This document shows, one piece after another, positions 31,489-40,055 of a stretch of 64,000 nt of DNA. Location: positions 1,674,001 to 1,738,000 of the forward strand of contig NZ_CP059987.1 in assembly GCF_014483895.1 (NCBI RefSeq). The letters are read 5' to 3'. The stretch comes from Protaetiibacter sp. SSC-01 (GTDB lineage: Bacteria; Actinomycetota; Actinomycetes; Actinomycetales; Microbacteriaceae). A program made the position numbers and the translations under genes. The notes below the pieces were generated by a model. It did not search any database, was not told where the DNA came from, and was given only the letters and a program-made list of their open reading frames with translations. The number at the start of each line of letters is the position of its first letter. Positions within the stretch are counted from its first letter, which is position 1.

Positions 31489-33138
31489 CTACTTCGCGTC
31501 GGCGTAGCTGTCGACGACGGCGACCGTGACGGGGAACTCGACGGGAGCGGTGCCGAAGAGGATGCGGCCCGCCTCCGCTGCGGCCGCCCGCATCGCATCT
31601 GCGGCCGCGTCGGCGAGCTCCGCGGGCGCGTGCACGATGAGCTCGTCGTGGAGGAAGAACACGAGGTGCGGTCGCTCGGTGAGCGGGCGCGCGTCGGCGT
31701 CTCCCCCGCCGAGCTGCCACAGCATCCGGCGCAGCGACCCCATCCAGCACAGCGCCCACTCGGCCGCCGTGCCCTGCACGACGAAGTTGCGCGTGAAGCG
31801 GCCCCACGCGCGCCCGTCGCTGCGGGCGCGGGCCCGCTCGGCGTCGGTGCGGGTCTCGTCGTAGGCGGCGTCTCGGCCCGGCGGCGAGGTGCGGCCGAGC
31901 CACGTGCTGACGACGTCGCCCGCCTCGCCCGCTCGTGCGGCGGCCTCGACGTACGCCATGGCGCGCGGGAAGGCGCGCTCGATGCGAGGGCGCATCCGTC
32001 CCGACTCCCCCGTGGTGCCGCCGTAGATCGCGCCGAGCATGCCGTACTTCGCCTGCTCGCGGGTCTCGACCGCGCCCGAGTCGACCATGCCCTGGTAGAG
32101 GTCGTGCGCCCGCCCCGCACGCGCCATCGCCACATCGCCCGACATCGCCGCGAGCACGCGCGGCTCCAGCTGGGCCGCGTCGGCCACGACGAGCTTCCAG
32201 CCCGGGTCGGGCACGACGGCCGCGCGCACCTGCTTCGGCAACTGGAGCGCCCCGCCGCCGTCGGACGCCCAGCGTCCGGTCACGACGCCCGCGGGCACGT
32301 AGACCGGGCGGAAACGGCCGTCGCGCACCCACTCGCCGAGCCACGCCCATCCGTTGGCCGTGTAGAGGCGCGCGAGCTTCTTGTAGGCGAGCAGCGGCGC
32401 GACCGCGGGGTGGTCGATGCCCTTGAGCTCCCAGCGGCTCGTGCTGCCGACGCGGAGGCCCGCGCGCTGCAGGCTCTTGAGCAGGGCAGGGGGCGAGTCG
32501 GGGTTCACGTCGGGGTCGTCGAGGGCTGCGCGGATCTCGGCTGCGAGCGTCTCCATATGCGCGGGGCGGGCGCCCGGCATCCGCTCGCCGAGCAGCTCGA
32601 CGAGGATGCGGTCGTGACGCGCCGGGTCCCACGGGAGTCCGGCGTGCTCGAGCTCGACGGCCACGAGGGCGCCGACGCTGTCGGCGGCCGTGAGCAGCGA
32701 GAGGCGACCCGGAGAGGTGCTCGCGGCGATCGCGGCGCGCTGCCGGCGCAGCTCCTCGGCGGGGTCGTCGTCTGGCTCGGGCTCCTCGAGCTCGAAGAGG
32801 GCGTCGGAGGCGGCGGAGGCCGCGTGCGCGGGCCCGTCCCAGCGGTCGCGGGGCGCCCGTGCGAGCTCCGTGCCCGCGGCGGCGGACGCGGTGCGCAGGA
32901 TGAGGCGGCACATCCGCAGGTCGATGCAGCGCTCGACGCGCACGCCCGCACGGAGCAACGCCGGATACCAGCGCTTGGTGTCGGACCACACCCACCGGGG
33001 GTGCGCGCGTTCCTCCTCCGCGGCCCACGCCGCGAACCGATCGCGCGGGATGAGCTCGCGGGAGACCTCAGCACCGTCGGCGTCGAGCCGCACCACCTCG
33101 ACGAGGTCGGGCGCGGGGGCGCTCACGGCGAGGAACAC
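31489..33138 (-). CDS. DNA polymerase I-like protein with degenerate exonuclease domain
   Basis: 549-residue family A polymerase of the type annotated as bifunctional 3'-5' exonuclease/DNA polymerase in actinobacteria; too short to be PolA and lacking the 5' nuclease. Polymerase motif A is VVADAAQLEPRVLA, the fingers O-helix is REQAKYGMLGAIYGGTTG, and motif C is FFLHDELIVHA, all intact. The first 190 residues occupy the exonuclease position but I see no DxE motif. The start is GTG 33138 with GGGAGG upstream; the frame extends further upstream without a better start. Its role (repair or translesion) is unproven. Confidence 0.87.
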   Translation of the reverse strand: MFLAVSAPAPDLVEVVRLDADGAEVSRELIPRDRFAAWAAEEERAHPRWVWSDTKRWYPALLRAGVRVERCIDLRMCRLILRTASAAAGTELARAPRDRWDGPAHAASAASDALFELEEPEPDDDPAEELRRQRAAIAASTSPGRLSLLTAADSVGALVAVELEHAGLPWDPARHDRILVELLGERMPGARPAHMETLAAEIRAALDDPDVNPDSPPALLKSLQRAGLRVGSTSRWELKGIDHPAVAPLLAYKKLARLYTANGWAWLGEWVRDGRFRPVYVPAGVVTGRWASDGGGALQLPKQVRAAVVPDPGWKLVVADAAQLEPRVLAAMSGDVAMARAGRAHDLYQGMVDSGAVETREQAKYGMLGAIYGGTTGESGRMRPRIERAFPRAMAYVEAAARAGEAGDVVSTWLGRTSPPGRDAAYDETRTDAERARARSDGRAWGRFTRNFVVQGTAAEWALCWMGSLRRMLWQLGGGDADARPLTERPHLVFFLHDELIVHAPAELADAAADAMRAAAAEAGRILFGTAPVEFPVTVAVVDSYADAK

Positions 33139-33198
33139 GCATCCATCCTCCCGCGCGCTGCCGACATCGCGCGCACGATGCAGCTTGGCGCCGCCCCG

Positions 33199-33204
33199 TA
33201 GCCT
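33199..33204 (+). promoter_or_regulatory. -10 box for leaderless VanZ-like gene
   Basis: TAGCCT ends 6 bases before GTG 33211; no ribosome site lies between. Confidence 0.5.
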
Positions 33205-33210
33205 GGTCGA

Positions 33211-33663
33211 GTGCGCACCCTTCTGCTCCGGATCGTGTTCGCCGCGTACCTCGTGGCGCTCGGGTTCCTCGTGTGGTCGCCGCAGCCGCTCGGCGGCGAG
33301 TCGAGCATCCTCGCCGTGCCGGCGCGGTGGATCGCGTCGTGGGGCGTGCCGTACCGGCTCGCCTACGACGTGCTCGAGGTCGGCGGGAACATCGCGCTCT
33401 TCGTGCCGTTCGGCGTGTTCGCCCTCACCGCCTACCGCTGGATGCGGGTGTGGTCGGCGACGCTCGCGGGCCTCGTCACGAGCGGGATCATCGAGGGCGT
33501 GCAGCTGTTCCTGCCGACGCGCTTCTCGACGGTCTCCGACCTGATCGCCAACACCTCGGGCGCGCTCCTCGGCGCGCTCCTCGTGGCGGGCGGGCGCCGC
33601 ATCCGGGACCGCCGCGACGAGCGCGACGCGGCGCTCAGTGCAGCGGCGAGCCGTCCTTCTTGA
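33211..33663 (+). CDS. VanZ-like membrane protein
   Basis: 150 residues with four predicted helices and the VanZ-family signatures NIALFVPFGVF and STVSDLIANTSGALLG. VanZ proteins are small membrane proteins, one of which lowers teicoplanin binding in enterococci; most have no known role. GTG start behind a TAGCCT box. Its last 29 bases overlap the end of the opposite DUF1684 gene. Confidence 0.85.
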   Translation: MRTLLLRIVFAAYLVALGFLVWSPQPLGGESSILAVPARWIASWGVPYRLAYDVLEVGGNIALFVPFGVFALTAYRWMRVWSATLAGLVTSGIIEGVQLFLPTRFSTVSDLIANTSGALLGALLVAGGRRIRDRRDERDAALSAAASRPS

Positions 33664-34474
33664 GCGGGAGCTTCTCCCCCGCCTCGATCGCGAACGGGAA
33701 CCGGTTCTGCTTCGGCGGCAGCGGGCAGTTGAACGCGTAGCTGAAGGCGCACGGCGGCAGCACGGCGCGGTTGAAGTCGAGCGTGATCGTGCCGTCGGGG
33801 TTCGGTGCGACGTACAGGAACCGGCCGACGCTGTAGGTGCTGTCGCCGTTCGTCGCATCCGCGAACACGAGCTGCAGCGCGCGGCCCGACTTGAACGCCG
33901 CGAGGTCGTAGTCGACGCCGTCGCGCGTGAAGGTGATGCGGCCCGGCACGACCTCGTCGCGCGTCTTGCCGTCGTCTTTGAGGTGCTCGAAGCCGAGGGT
34001 CGTGCCCTCGGGATTGAGCGACCAGTCGGCCGTGATGACCCACTCGGGGTCGTAGGCGAACGCGTCGATCTGCCCGAACTCCTGGATGGCCTCCGACTCG
34101 GCGTCGAACACGCGCACCGCGTAGAGGCCGCCCTCCTGCGAGATGACGAAGCCCGTGACCGTGTCGCTGAAACGGATGTCGGACGGCTTCGCGTCGTCCT
34201 TGCCGCGCACCTCGACGGTGCCGTCGACGAGCGCACCGTCGACGCGGATGCCGTCGGAGGCCGCCGCGGTGAGCAGCACGCCCGAGCCGCCGTCGGTGCG
34301 CGGAGCCCACGTTCCCGGCACGCCCCACACGGTCTGCTCGGCGTCGATCACCTGCGTCGTCGTGAGCGCGAGGCTGCCCTGCGGCTGCACGACAGCGAGC
34401 TCCCGGCGCGAGTGGAAGAACGCGAACTGCTCCTCCGGGGTCTGCGGGGCGGCGGGTGCTGCGGTGTCGGTCAT
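33635..34474 (-). CDS. DUF1684 protein
   Basis: 279-residue soluble protein of the DUF1684 family. Conserved stretches are EEQFAFFHSRRELAVVQPQG near the N-terminus, GRFLYVAPNPDGTITLDFNR, and the family's ending PCAFSYAFNCPLPPKQNRFP. The function is unknown. ATG 34474 follows GGAG by 4 bases; ATG 34483, three codons upstream, is possible. It converges with the VanZ-like gene, overlapping by 29 bases. Confidence 0.88.
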   Translation of the reverse strand: MTDTAAPAAPQTPEEQFAFFHSRRELAVVQPQGSLALTTTQVIDAEQTVWGVPGTWAPRTDGGSGVLLTAAASDGIRVDGALVDGTVEVRGKDDAKPSDIRFSDTVTGFVISQEGGLYAVRVFDAESEAIQEFGQIDAFAYDPEWVITADWSLNPEGTTLGFEHLKDDGKTRDEVVPGRITFTRDGVDYDLAAFKSGRALQLVFADATNGDSTYSVGRFLYVAPNPDGTITLDFNRAVLPPCAFSYAFNCPLPPKQNRFPFAIEAGEKLPLKKDGSPLH

Positions 34475-34602
34475 GGTCTCCATCCTGGTCGACTCCCGAG
34501 GTGCAACCGCGCGGGACACGGGAGTATTTCGTCACACGACGTCCGACGCGCGATCCATCCCCATCAGCCTCGCGGATGACGAGCGTCGCTCGCTCCTCTC
34601 AC

Positions 34603-34608
34603 TAGGCT
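34603..34608 (+). promoter_or_regulatory. -10 box for the large polytopic membrane protein
   Basis: TAGGCT ends 6 bases before ATG 34615, giving a leaderless transcript. Confidence 0.5.
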
Positions 34609-34614
34609 CCGACC

Positions 34615-37600
34615 ATGACCTGGACCGACGACGTCGCGCGCTTCGTGCTCGACGTGGACGCCTGCCCGCGCTGTCACACCCGCACCTGGGGCGGTCTCCC
34701 GGCCCTCCGCGATGGGGTCTGCGCGCGGTGCGGCGCGGATGTGCGCGAGGCCGGCGCCGAGCTCTGGGAGGCGTCCCAGGAACTCGTCGCGGCGGCACGG
34801 CGGCGCCAGGCCATCGTCGACGCGCTCCCGACCGCGGTGGCGGCCGCGGCATCCGCTTCCCCTGTTGCGACGGCGGCTGCGGCGGCACCCCCTGCGGTCG
34901 CCGGGGCCGCGCCCGTCGCGAAGCCCGTCGAACGCCCCCGCTCCGCCGTGAGCCTTCAGTCGGTGCTCGCCGTCGTCGGCGCGGGGCTCCTCGCGGTCGC
35001 GGCGATCGTCTTCACCTTCCTCAACCCCGACCTCACCGACTTCTCGACGCGCACGACGATCATCGGAGTCGTCACCGCCGTGTTCCTGGGCGGCGCGTGG
35101 CTGCTGCACAGCCGCCGCCTGCAGTTCTCGGCCGAGGCCGTCGGCGCGCTCGGCATGGTGTTCCTCGCGCTCGACGTCTGGGCGTTCTCGCGCGTCGCCC
35201 CCGACGGGCTGAGCGCCTGGTTCTTCGGCGCGCTCGGCCTCGCCGTGAGCGGCGCCGTCATGGTGGCCGTCGGTGCGTGGCTTCGGATGCGCACCTGGCT
35301 GTGGTCGGGGCTCGTCGGCCTCGCGCTCGTGCCGGCCCTCGTCGGCTACGGCTTCGACGAGCTGCGTGTGTTCTCCCCCGCCGACGTCGCGACGGCGTGG
35401 GGCCACGTCGCCGTCCTGCTCGTCGGATGGGGCCTCATCGAGCTCACGCGCCCGCTCGGGCGGCGGATGGCGTCGCCGCTGCGCGCGGACCGCGTGGCGA
35501 TCACGGTGCTGCAGCTGCTGGCGATCCTCCTCACGCTCGTCATCGCGGCCACCTGGATGTTCCGCGGCGACGACCTGCGGCTCGCGAGCGCTGCCGTGCT
35601 CGGGGCGCTCGCCGTGGGCGCGCTCCTCAGCACCCGAGGTGTCGCCCCCGTGCTGTGGAGCATCGTCTCGGGCCTGCTCGTGTCGGGCGCCCTCGTCCAG
35701 CTCGCGCTCACCGTGCCCGTGCGCGACGGCTGGCAGCCCGTCTCCCTCGCCGTCGCCGTGACGCTCCCCGTCGTCGCAACGGCGGTCATCCGCCGGATGG
35801 GCAGCATCAACCGCTCGGCTCTGCTCGTGACCCAGCTGATCGTCGCCGCCTTCCTCGCGCTGCCCGCGATCGTGCTGATCCTCGCGTACGGGGCGACCGC
35901 ACTCGCCCTCACGTGGATGTCGCGCCGCGAGCCCTGGGTCGTCGAGCCCGTGACCGCGGAGGGCGCACTCGTCGCGGTGATCTCCCTCGGCGTCATCGCG
36001 ACGGGCGTCTGGGCGGCCTCGCGCGGCGTGCGCACCCCCGCAGCCGCCGGGCTCCTCGCAGCCACGGCGCGCTGGGTGCTCGTGCCGGCCGCCGCGGGGC
36101 TCCCCCTCGTCGCCCCCGCTCACGTCGCCGCCGTCGTCGCCATCTCGCTCGGGCTGTCGGCGGCGTCGTCGCTCGCGCTCCTGTTCGTGCCGCGCGTGCG
36201 CGACTCGCGGCTCACCCTGCGGGCGCCCATCGCCATGGTCGCCTACGGCGGCGTCGTCGAGGCCATCGGGTTCTCGTGGCCGCATGCCGAGCTCGCGGGC
36301 GTCGCGGGAGCCCTGGCGGTCGGGGCGATCGCGCTCGCGGCCCGGTCGGCGTCGCCCCGCATCCGCCCCCTCCACACGGGGCTCGGCTTCGGCTACGCCA
36401 TCATCGCGGGCGCCGCGGCGCTCAGCCTCACCGAGCTGGGCACGCTGCCGGTGCTGTGCCTGCTCACGAGCGGCGCCGCACTCGTCGCGATCGCGGCATC
36501 CGTCACCTCGTGGCTGCCGGTCGGCAGCTGGTACGCCGTGCTCGGCGTGACCGCCGTGCCGTTCGGCATCGGCGTCTTCTCGGTTCTCACCGAGCGCAGC
36601 GGCTGGACAGCGCTCTCGACGGGCGTCATCCTGCTGCTCGCCGTGACGCTCCTGCTGACGCGGCGCACGGGTGCGGGGCTGCTGCTGCGCGCGGGGGCGG
36701 CGGCGCTCATCGTGCCGACGCTCGCCGTCGTCGTCGTGTGCCTCACGGCGCAGCTGCTGACCGTGAGCGGCTCGCCGTACGCGCTCGTCATCATCGCGGT
36801 GCTCGTCGCGTGCGCGCTGCCCACCACGGGCCTCGTGCGCGCCGGTCTCTTGCGTTACGGCATGCCGGAGCCGATCGCGGACGCGGTGCGGCTCGCGATC
36901 GAGGCGTCGTCGCTCGTCACGGGGGCGATCGCCGTCGTGCTCGCCCTTGTGCGTGCCGCCGCGGGCCTCGAGATCGCTTTCGTCGTGCTGCTCGTGCTCG
37001 GCATCGGCGCCGCGGCCACGGCCCTCTGGATGCGGCGACGCTACGGCTGGTGGACGGCCGCGGCATCCTGGACGGGCGCCCTGTGGTGCGCGTGGGCGCT
37101 CGCGGGCGTCACGGTCGTCGAGCCCTACCTGCTGCCGCCCGCCCTCGCGGCGATCACGGTCGGCACGATCCTGCTCGCGCGCCGTCGCACCGCGGCTCCG
37201 CGCTCAGCGGCGGCGCTCGTCGCGACGGGCCTGGGCATCGCCGTCGTGCCGTCGCTCGCCCTGCTGGCGATCACGGGCAACGGCACGGGCACCTCGTTCG
37301 AGGCGGCGTCGGAGCTGTGGCGCGCCTACGCGCTCCTCGCGGGCGGTGTCGTGCTCGTCGTGCTCGCAGCGCTCGTGACGCGCCCCGCGGGAGTCGTGCC
37401 GACGCGCTTCGAGAGCATCCGTCCGGCCCTGCTGCTCGCCGCCGTCGTGGCGGGCGCCGCCGGCACGGTGCAGGGGGTGCGCCTCGCCTGGGAGGTCGAC
37501 GCGCTGCCGATCGCCGACATGCACCAGATGGCGCAGGTGTTCGGCTTCGCGATCCTCGGCGCGGGTATCGCGGGCGCGGCTGGTGTGCTCGCCGTCACGG

Positions 37601-38325
37601 CGGGCACGCGCTCGCGCTGGGTGTTCGCGCCCGCGTTGCTCTTCCTCGCGATCGGACCGATGGCGGCGATCCGCAACGACCCCGCCGCGATCTGGACGCT
37701 GTGGGGCCTCGAGCTCGCGCTCCTGCTCGCCATGATCGCCACCGTATGGCGGGCGCGCGAGGGTGCCGTGCACCTGCCGCCCGTGTGGTTCCAGTGGGCG
37801 CTCGCGTGGACGGTCGCCGTGACGGCGTGGAGCCAGCGCGAGATCCTGCGCGTCGAGGGCTTCTCGATCCCGCTCGGCATCGCGCTCGTCATCGTCGGCG
37901 CGATCGCGTTCGCGCGGGGGCGACGCGACAGCGAGCCCCGCACGCTCCACACGTGGCCGATCGGCTTCTCCGGCTCCTGGGCGACCCTCGCGCCCGGCAT
38001 CATCGCGACGCTCCTGCCCTCGGTCATGGCGACCTTCACCGACCCGCAGACGTGGCGCGCCATCCTCGTGATCGCGTTCGCGCTCATCGCGGTGCTCGTG
38101 GGCGCCCGCAAGACGCTCGCGGCGCCGTTCATCCTCGGGATCTCGGCGCTCCCGCTCGAGATCCTCGTGGTGTTCCTCGTGCAGCTCGGCGACACGATCA
38201 ACCCGCTCCTGTGGTGGATCACGCTCGCGACGGCGGGCATCGTGCTGCTCGTCATCGCGGTCGGCTGGGAGCGCCGGACGGGAGCGGATGCGTCGCTCGC
38301 CGCCCGCATCCGCGACCTGCGGTAG
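34615..38325 (+). CDS. Very large polytopic membrane protein with N-terminal zinc ribbon (SCO7613-like)
   Basis: 1236 residues. A four-cysteine zinc ribbon lies at the N-terminus (Cys17, 20, 36, 39: ACPRC and VCARC). An Ala/Pro linker of about 60 residues follows, then some 30 or more hydrophobic segments without long soluble domains, such as VLAVVGAGLLAVAAIVFTFL. This layout matches actinobacterial proteins called SCO7613 C-terminal domain-containing membrane proteins, whose function is unknown. Internal helix pairs look repetitive, suggesting growth by duplication. ATG 6 bases after a TAGGCT box, monocistronic. It is neither a transporter nor an enzyme family that I can name. Confidence 0.8.
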   Translation: MTWTDDVARFVLDVDACPRCHTRTWGGLPALRDGVCARCGADVREAGAELWEASQELVAAARRRQAIVDALPTAVAAAASASPVATAAAAAPPAVAGAAPVAKPVERPRSAVSLQSVLAVVGAGLLAVAAIVFTFLNPDLTDFSTRTTIIGVVTAVFLGGAWLLHSRRLQFSAEAVGALGMVFLALDVWAFSRVAPDGLSAWFFGALGLAVSGAVMVAVGAWLRMRTWLWSGLVGLALVPALVGYGFDELRVFSPADVATAWGHVAVLLVGWGLIELTRPLGRRMASPLRADRVAITVLQLLAILLTLVIAATWMFRGDDLRLASAAVLGALAVGALLSTRGVAPVLWSIVSGLLVSGALVQLALTVPVRDGWQPVSLAVAVTLPVVATAVIRRMGSINRSALLVTQLIVAAFLALPAIVLILAYGATALALTWMSRREPWVVEPVTAEGALVAVISLGVIATGVWAASRGVRTPAAAGLLAATARWVLVPAAAGLPLVAPAHVAAVVAISLGLSAASSLALLFVPRVRDSRLTLRAPIAMVAYGGVVEAIGFSWPHAELAGVAGALAVGAIALAARSASPRIRPLHTGLGFGYAIIAGAAALSLTELGTLPVLCLLTSGAALVAIAASVTSWLPVGSWYAVLGVTAVPFGIGVFSVLTERSGWTALSTGVILLLAVTLLLTRRTGAGLLLRAGAAALIVPTLAVVVVCLTAQLLTVSGSPYALVIIAVLVACALPTTGLVRAGLLRYGMPEPIADAVRLAIEASSLVTGAIAVVLALVRAAAGLEIAFVVLLVLGIGAAATALWMRRRYGWWTAAASWTGALWCAWALAGVTVVEPYLLPPALAAITVGTILLARRRTAAPRSAAALVATGLGIAVVPSLALLAITGNGTGTSFEAASELWRAYALLAGGVVLVVLAALVTRPAGVVPTRFESIRPALLLAAVVAGAAGTVQGVRLAWEVDALPIADMHQMAQVFGFAILGAGIAGAAGVLAVTAGTRSRWVFAPALLFLAIGPMAAIRNDPAAIWTLWGLELALLLAMIATVWRAREGAVHLPPVWFQWALAWTVAVTAWSQREILRVEGFSIPLGIALVIVGAIAFARGRRDSEPRTLHTWPIGFSGSWATLAPGIIATLLPSVMATFTDPQTWRAILVIAFALIAVLVGARKTLAAPFILGISALPLEILVVFLVQLGDTINPLLWWITLATAGIVLLVIAVGWERRTGADASLAARIRDLR

Positions 38326-38369
38326 CCGCCTACCCTGGAAGCATGCCCTGCTCTGAGGCGCGTCCGCGA

Positions 38370-38612
38370 TCAGGCCCGCGAGGTGCGGGCCGTGCGCCGA
38401 CTCAGCGGCAGCCCGACGAGCAGCCAGGCGAGCGCGCCGACGACGGGAGCGACGACGATCGTGGCCGTCCAGATGATGAGGTGAAGGGGCGCCATCCGGT
38501 CGCGGGCCCCGACGAGCGTCGCGATCGCCGCCACGAAGAGCACGCAGAGCAGCACGACCGCGATGCTCCAGACGATGTCGTACCCGCTCGGCAGCAGGGG
38601 GTTCGTGTCCAT
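38370..38612 (-). CDS. PLDc_N-type small membrane protein
   Basis: 80 residues with two transmembrane helices (about residues 12-33 and 45-68). The segment PLHLIIWTATIVVAPVVGAL is similar to the phospholipase D N-terminal (PLDc_N) domain found alone in many Gram-positives. There is no catalytic domain. No strong ribosome site is seen before the ATG. It lies 19 bases downstream of tRNA-Met on the same strand. Confidence 0.75.
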   Translation of the reverse strand: MDTNPLLPSGYDIVWSIAVVLLCVLFVAAIATLVGARDRMAPLHLIIWTATIVVAPVVGALAWLLVGLPLSRRTARTSRA

Positions 38613-38631
38613 GGCAGCACCCGCTTTCTCG

Positions 38632-38705
38632 TAGGGCGGACGGGACTTGAACCCGTGACCGACGGATTATGAGTCCGCTGCTCTAACCGGCTGAGCTACC
38701 GCCCC
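38632..38705 (-). tRNA. tRNA with CAT anticodon (elongator Met, possibly Ile2)
   Basis: 74-base cloverleaf on the minus strand: acceptor GGGGCGG pairing with CCGCCCT (one G-U), D arm GCTCAGCCGGTTAGAGC, anticodon arm GCGGA-CTCATAA-TCCGT, T arm ACGGGTTCAAGTCCCGT. CTCATAA occurs both in elongator tRNA-Met and in tRNA-Ile2 modified by TilS; it lacks the three G-C pairs of an initiator. Confidence 0.92.
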
Positions 38706-38714
38706 GCGACAACG

Positions 38715-40055
38715 CTACCGGCTGAGCGGGTCGTCGCCGGTCAGGCCGCGGCGGGCGCGCTCACCCGCAGCCTCGACGAGCCACTCGACGCGGCGCGCGT
38801 GGGCGCGGCGGCGGGCGATCCAGCCCCACAGCGCGAGGGCGCTCAGGGCGACACCGACGATCGTCGCGGCGACGCCGACGGGCACGGGACCGTAGCCCTG
38901 GGCGAGCGCCACGGGACCGCCGATGACGGCGAAGAACGCGACGATCGCGAGCACCATGAGACCCACGGCGCCCATGCGACCGCCGGGCGCCCGCAGCCAG
39001 GCCGCGTGGAACGCGTCGGGCAGGCCCCGACGGCGCTGCGCCTCGGATGCGAACGCGAGCCAACGCTGCGACTCGGCACGGCGGCGCGCGTCGTCGACGT
39101 CGGCGGCTGTAGCCCACGCGATGCCGGCGAGCAGGGCGACACCGATCGCGATCGACATCGCCGCTGTGAGCGGGTCCTCGTCGGCGGCGCCGAAGTCGAC
39201 GCCCGTGCTCTCCATGACGACGAGCAGCGCGAGGAGCCCGGCCGCACCGAGGGTCGCGACGGCGAGCACCCAGAACGCGATGCGGCGCGCGAGCGCGGTC
39301 GAGCGGGTCGCAGCAGCGAGCTCGCGCTCGACCGCGGTGTCGTCGACGGGCTGAGCGGAGGAAGCGGACGCGGCAGCGGTCTCCGGCGCGGACGGCGCGA
39401 CGTCGAGCACCGCGGCATCCACGGCATCCGCGGCATCCGCTGCGTCCGCGAGCGGCTCCTCGACCCCGAGCCCCGCGAACCGCACTCCGCGCAGCTCGTC
39501 GAGCTCGCGCAGCACGAGCCCGCGGTCGACATCGACGCGGCGGCCGCTCGCGAGCACGTTCTCGCTCAGGAAGGCCCGCTCGCTCTCCGAGGTGCGCACG
39601 ACGGGGATCGCGGACGCGGCGACGACCTCGCGAAGGACACCGAGCTGCGCGGGGTCGAGCCCGCGGATCGGCACACCCGCGACGAGCACGCGGATGCCGC
39701 GCCCGGCATCCGTGCGCAGCGTCAGCACGAGATACGCAGAGCCGCCGCCCGCGGACACGGAGCGGCGCGCGGCGACGATCTCGGACGGCCGAACGACGCG
39801 GCCGCGCACGCGGAGCGCCCCGTCCGCATCCGCGACCACGCGCGGGTACGCGGCCGAGAGGCCGAGCACGACCGCCGCGACGATCGGCACGGCGATCGCG
39901 ACGAAGACGAGCACACGCGGCGTGCCGTCGGGAAGGAGCTCCGCGACGGGCTCTTGCAGCACGACGCTCAGCACGAGCACGGCGACGACGATGGGCGCGA
40001 TCGCCCGACGCCACGCGGCCGGTTGCAGCACGCGAGGCGTCGCCGAGGCGCTCAC
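38715..40055 (-). CDS. Uncharacterised membrane protein coupled to a glycosyltransferase
   Basis: 446 residues, no family recognised. Two N-terminal helices (about 16-38 and 45-68) precede a soluble middle region of about 190 residues, with a PH-like strand pattern (GGGSAYLVLTLRTDAGRGIR) and an Ala/Asp-rich linker. Then come two pairs of helices and a basic tail. GTG start overlaps the stop of the glycosyltransferase gene by four bases (GTGA), so both are translated together; it may help place or regulate that enzyme at the membrane (inference). Confidence 0.78.
   Translation of the reverse strand: MSASATPRVLQPAAWRRAIAPIVVAVLVLSVVLQEPVAELLPDGTPRVLVFVAIAVPIVAAVVLGLSAAYPRVVADADGALRVRGRVVRPSEIVAARRSVSAGGGSAYLVLTLRTDAGRGIRVLVAGVPIRGLDPAQLGVLREVVAASAIPVVRTSESERAFLSENVLASGRRVDVDRGLVLRELDELRGVRFAGLGVEEPLADAADAADAVDAAVLDVAPSAPETAAASASSAQPVDDTAVERELAAATRSTALARRIAFWVLAVATLGAAGLLALLVVMESTGVDFGAADEDPLTAAMSIAIGVALLAGIAWATAADVDDARRRAESQRWLAFASEAQRRRGLPDAFHAAWLRAPGGRMGAVGLMVLAIVAFFAVIGGPVALAQGYGPVPVGVAATIVGVALSALALWGWIARRRAHARRVEWLVEAAGERARRGLTGDDPLSR

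Noticed and set aside
38343-38672. 109-codon plus-strand frame starting 6 bases after a TACCCT box
   Set aside because: The promoter-like box is good, but the frame is Asp/Arg-rich, antisense to the PLDc_N gene and runs into the antisense of tRNA-Met; at most an antisense transcript.
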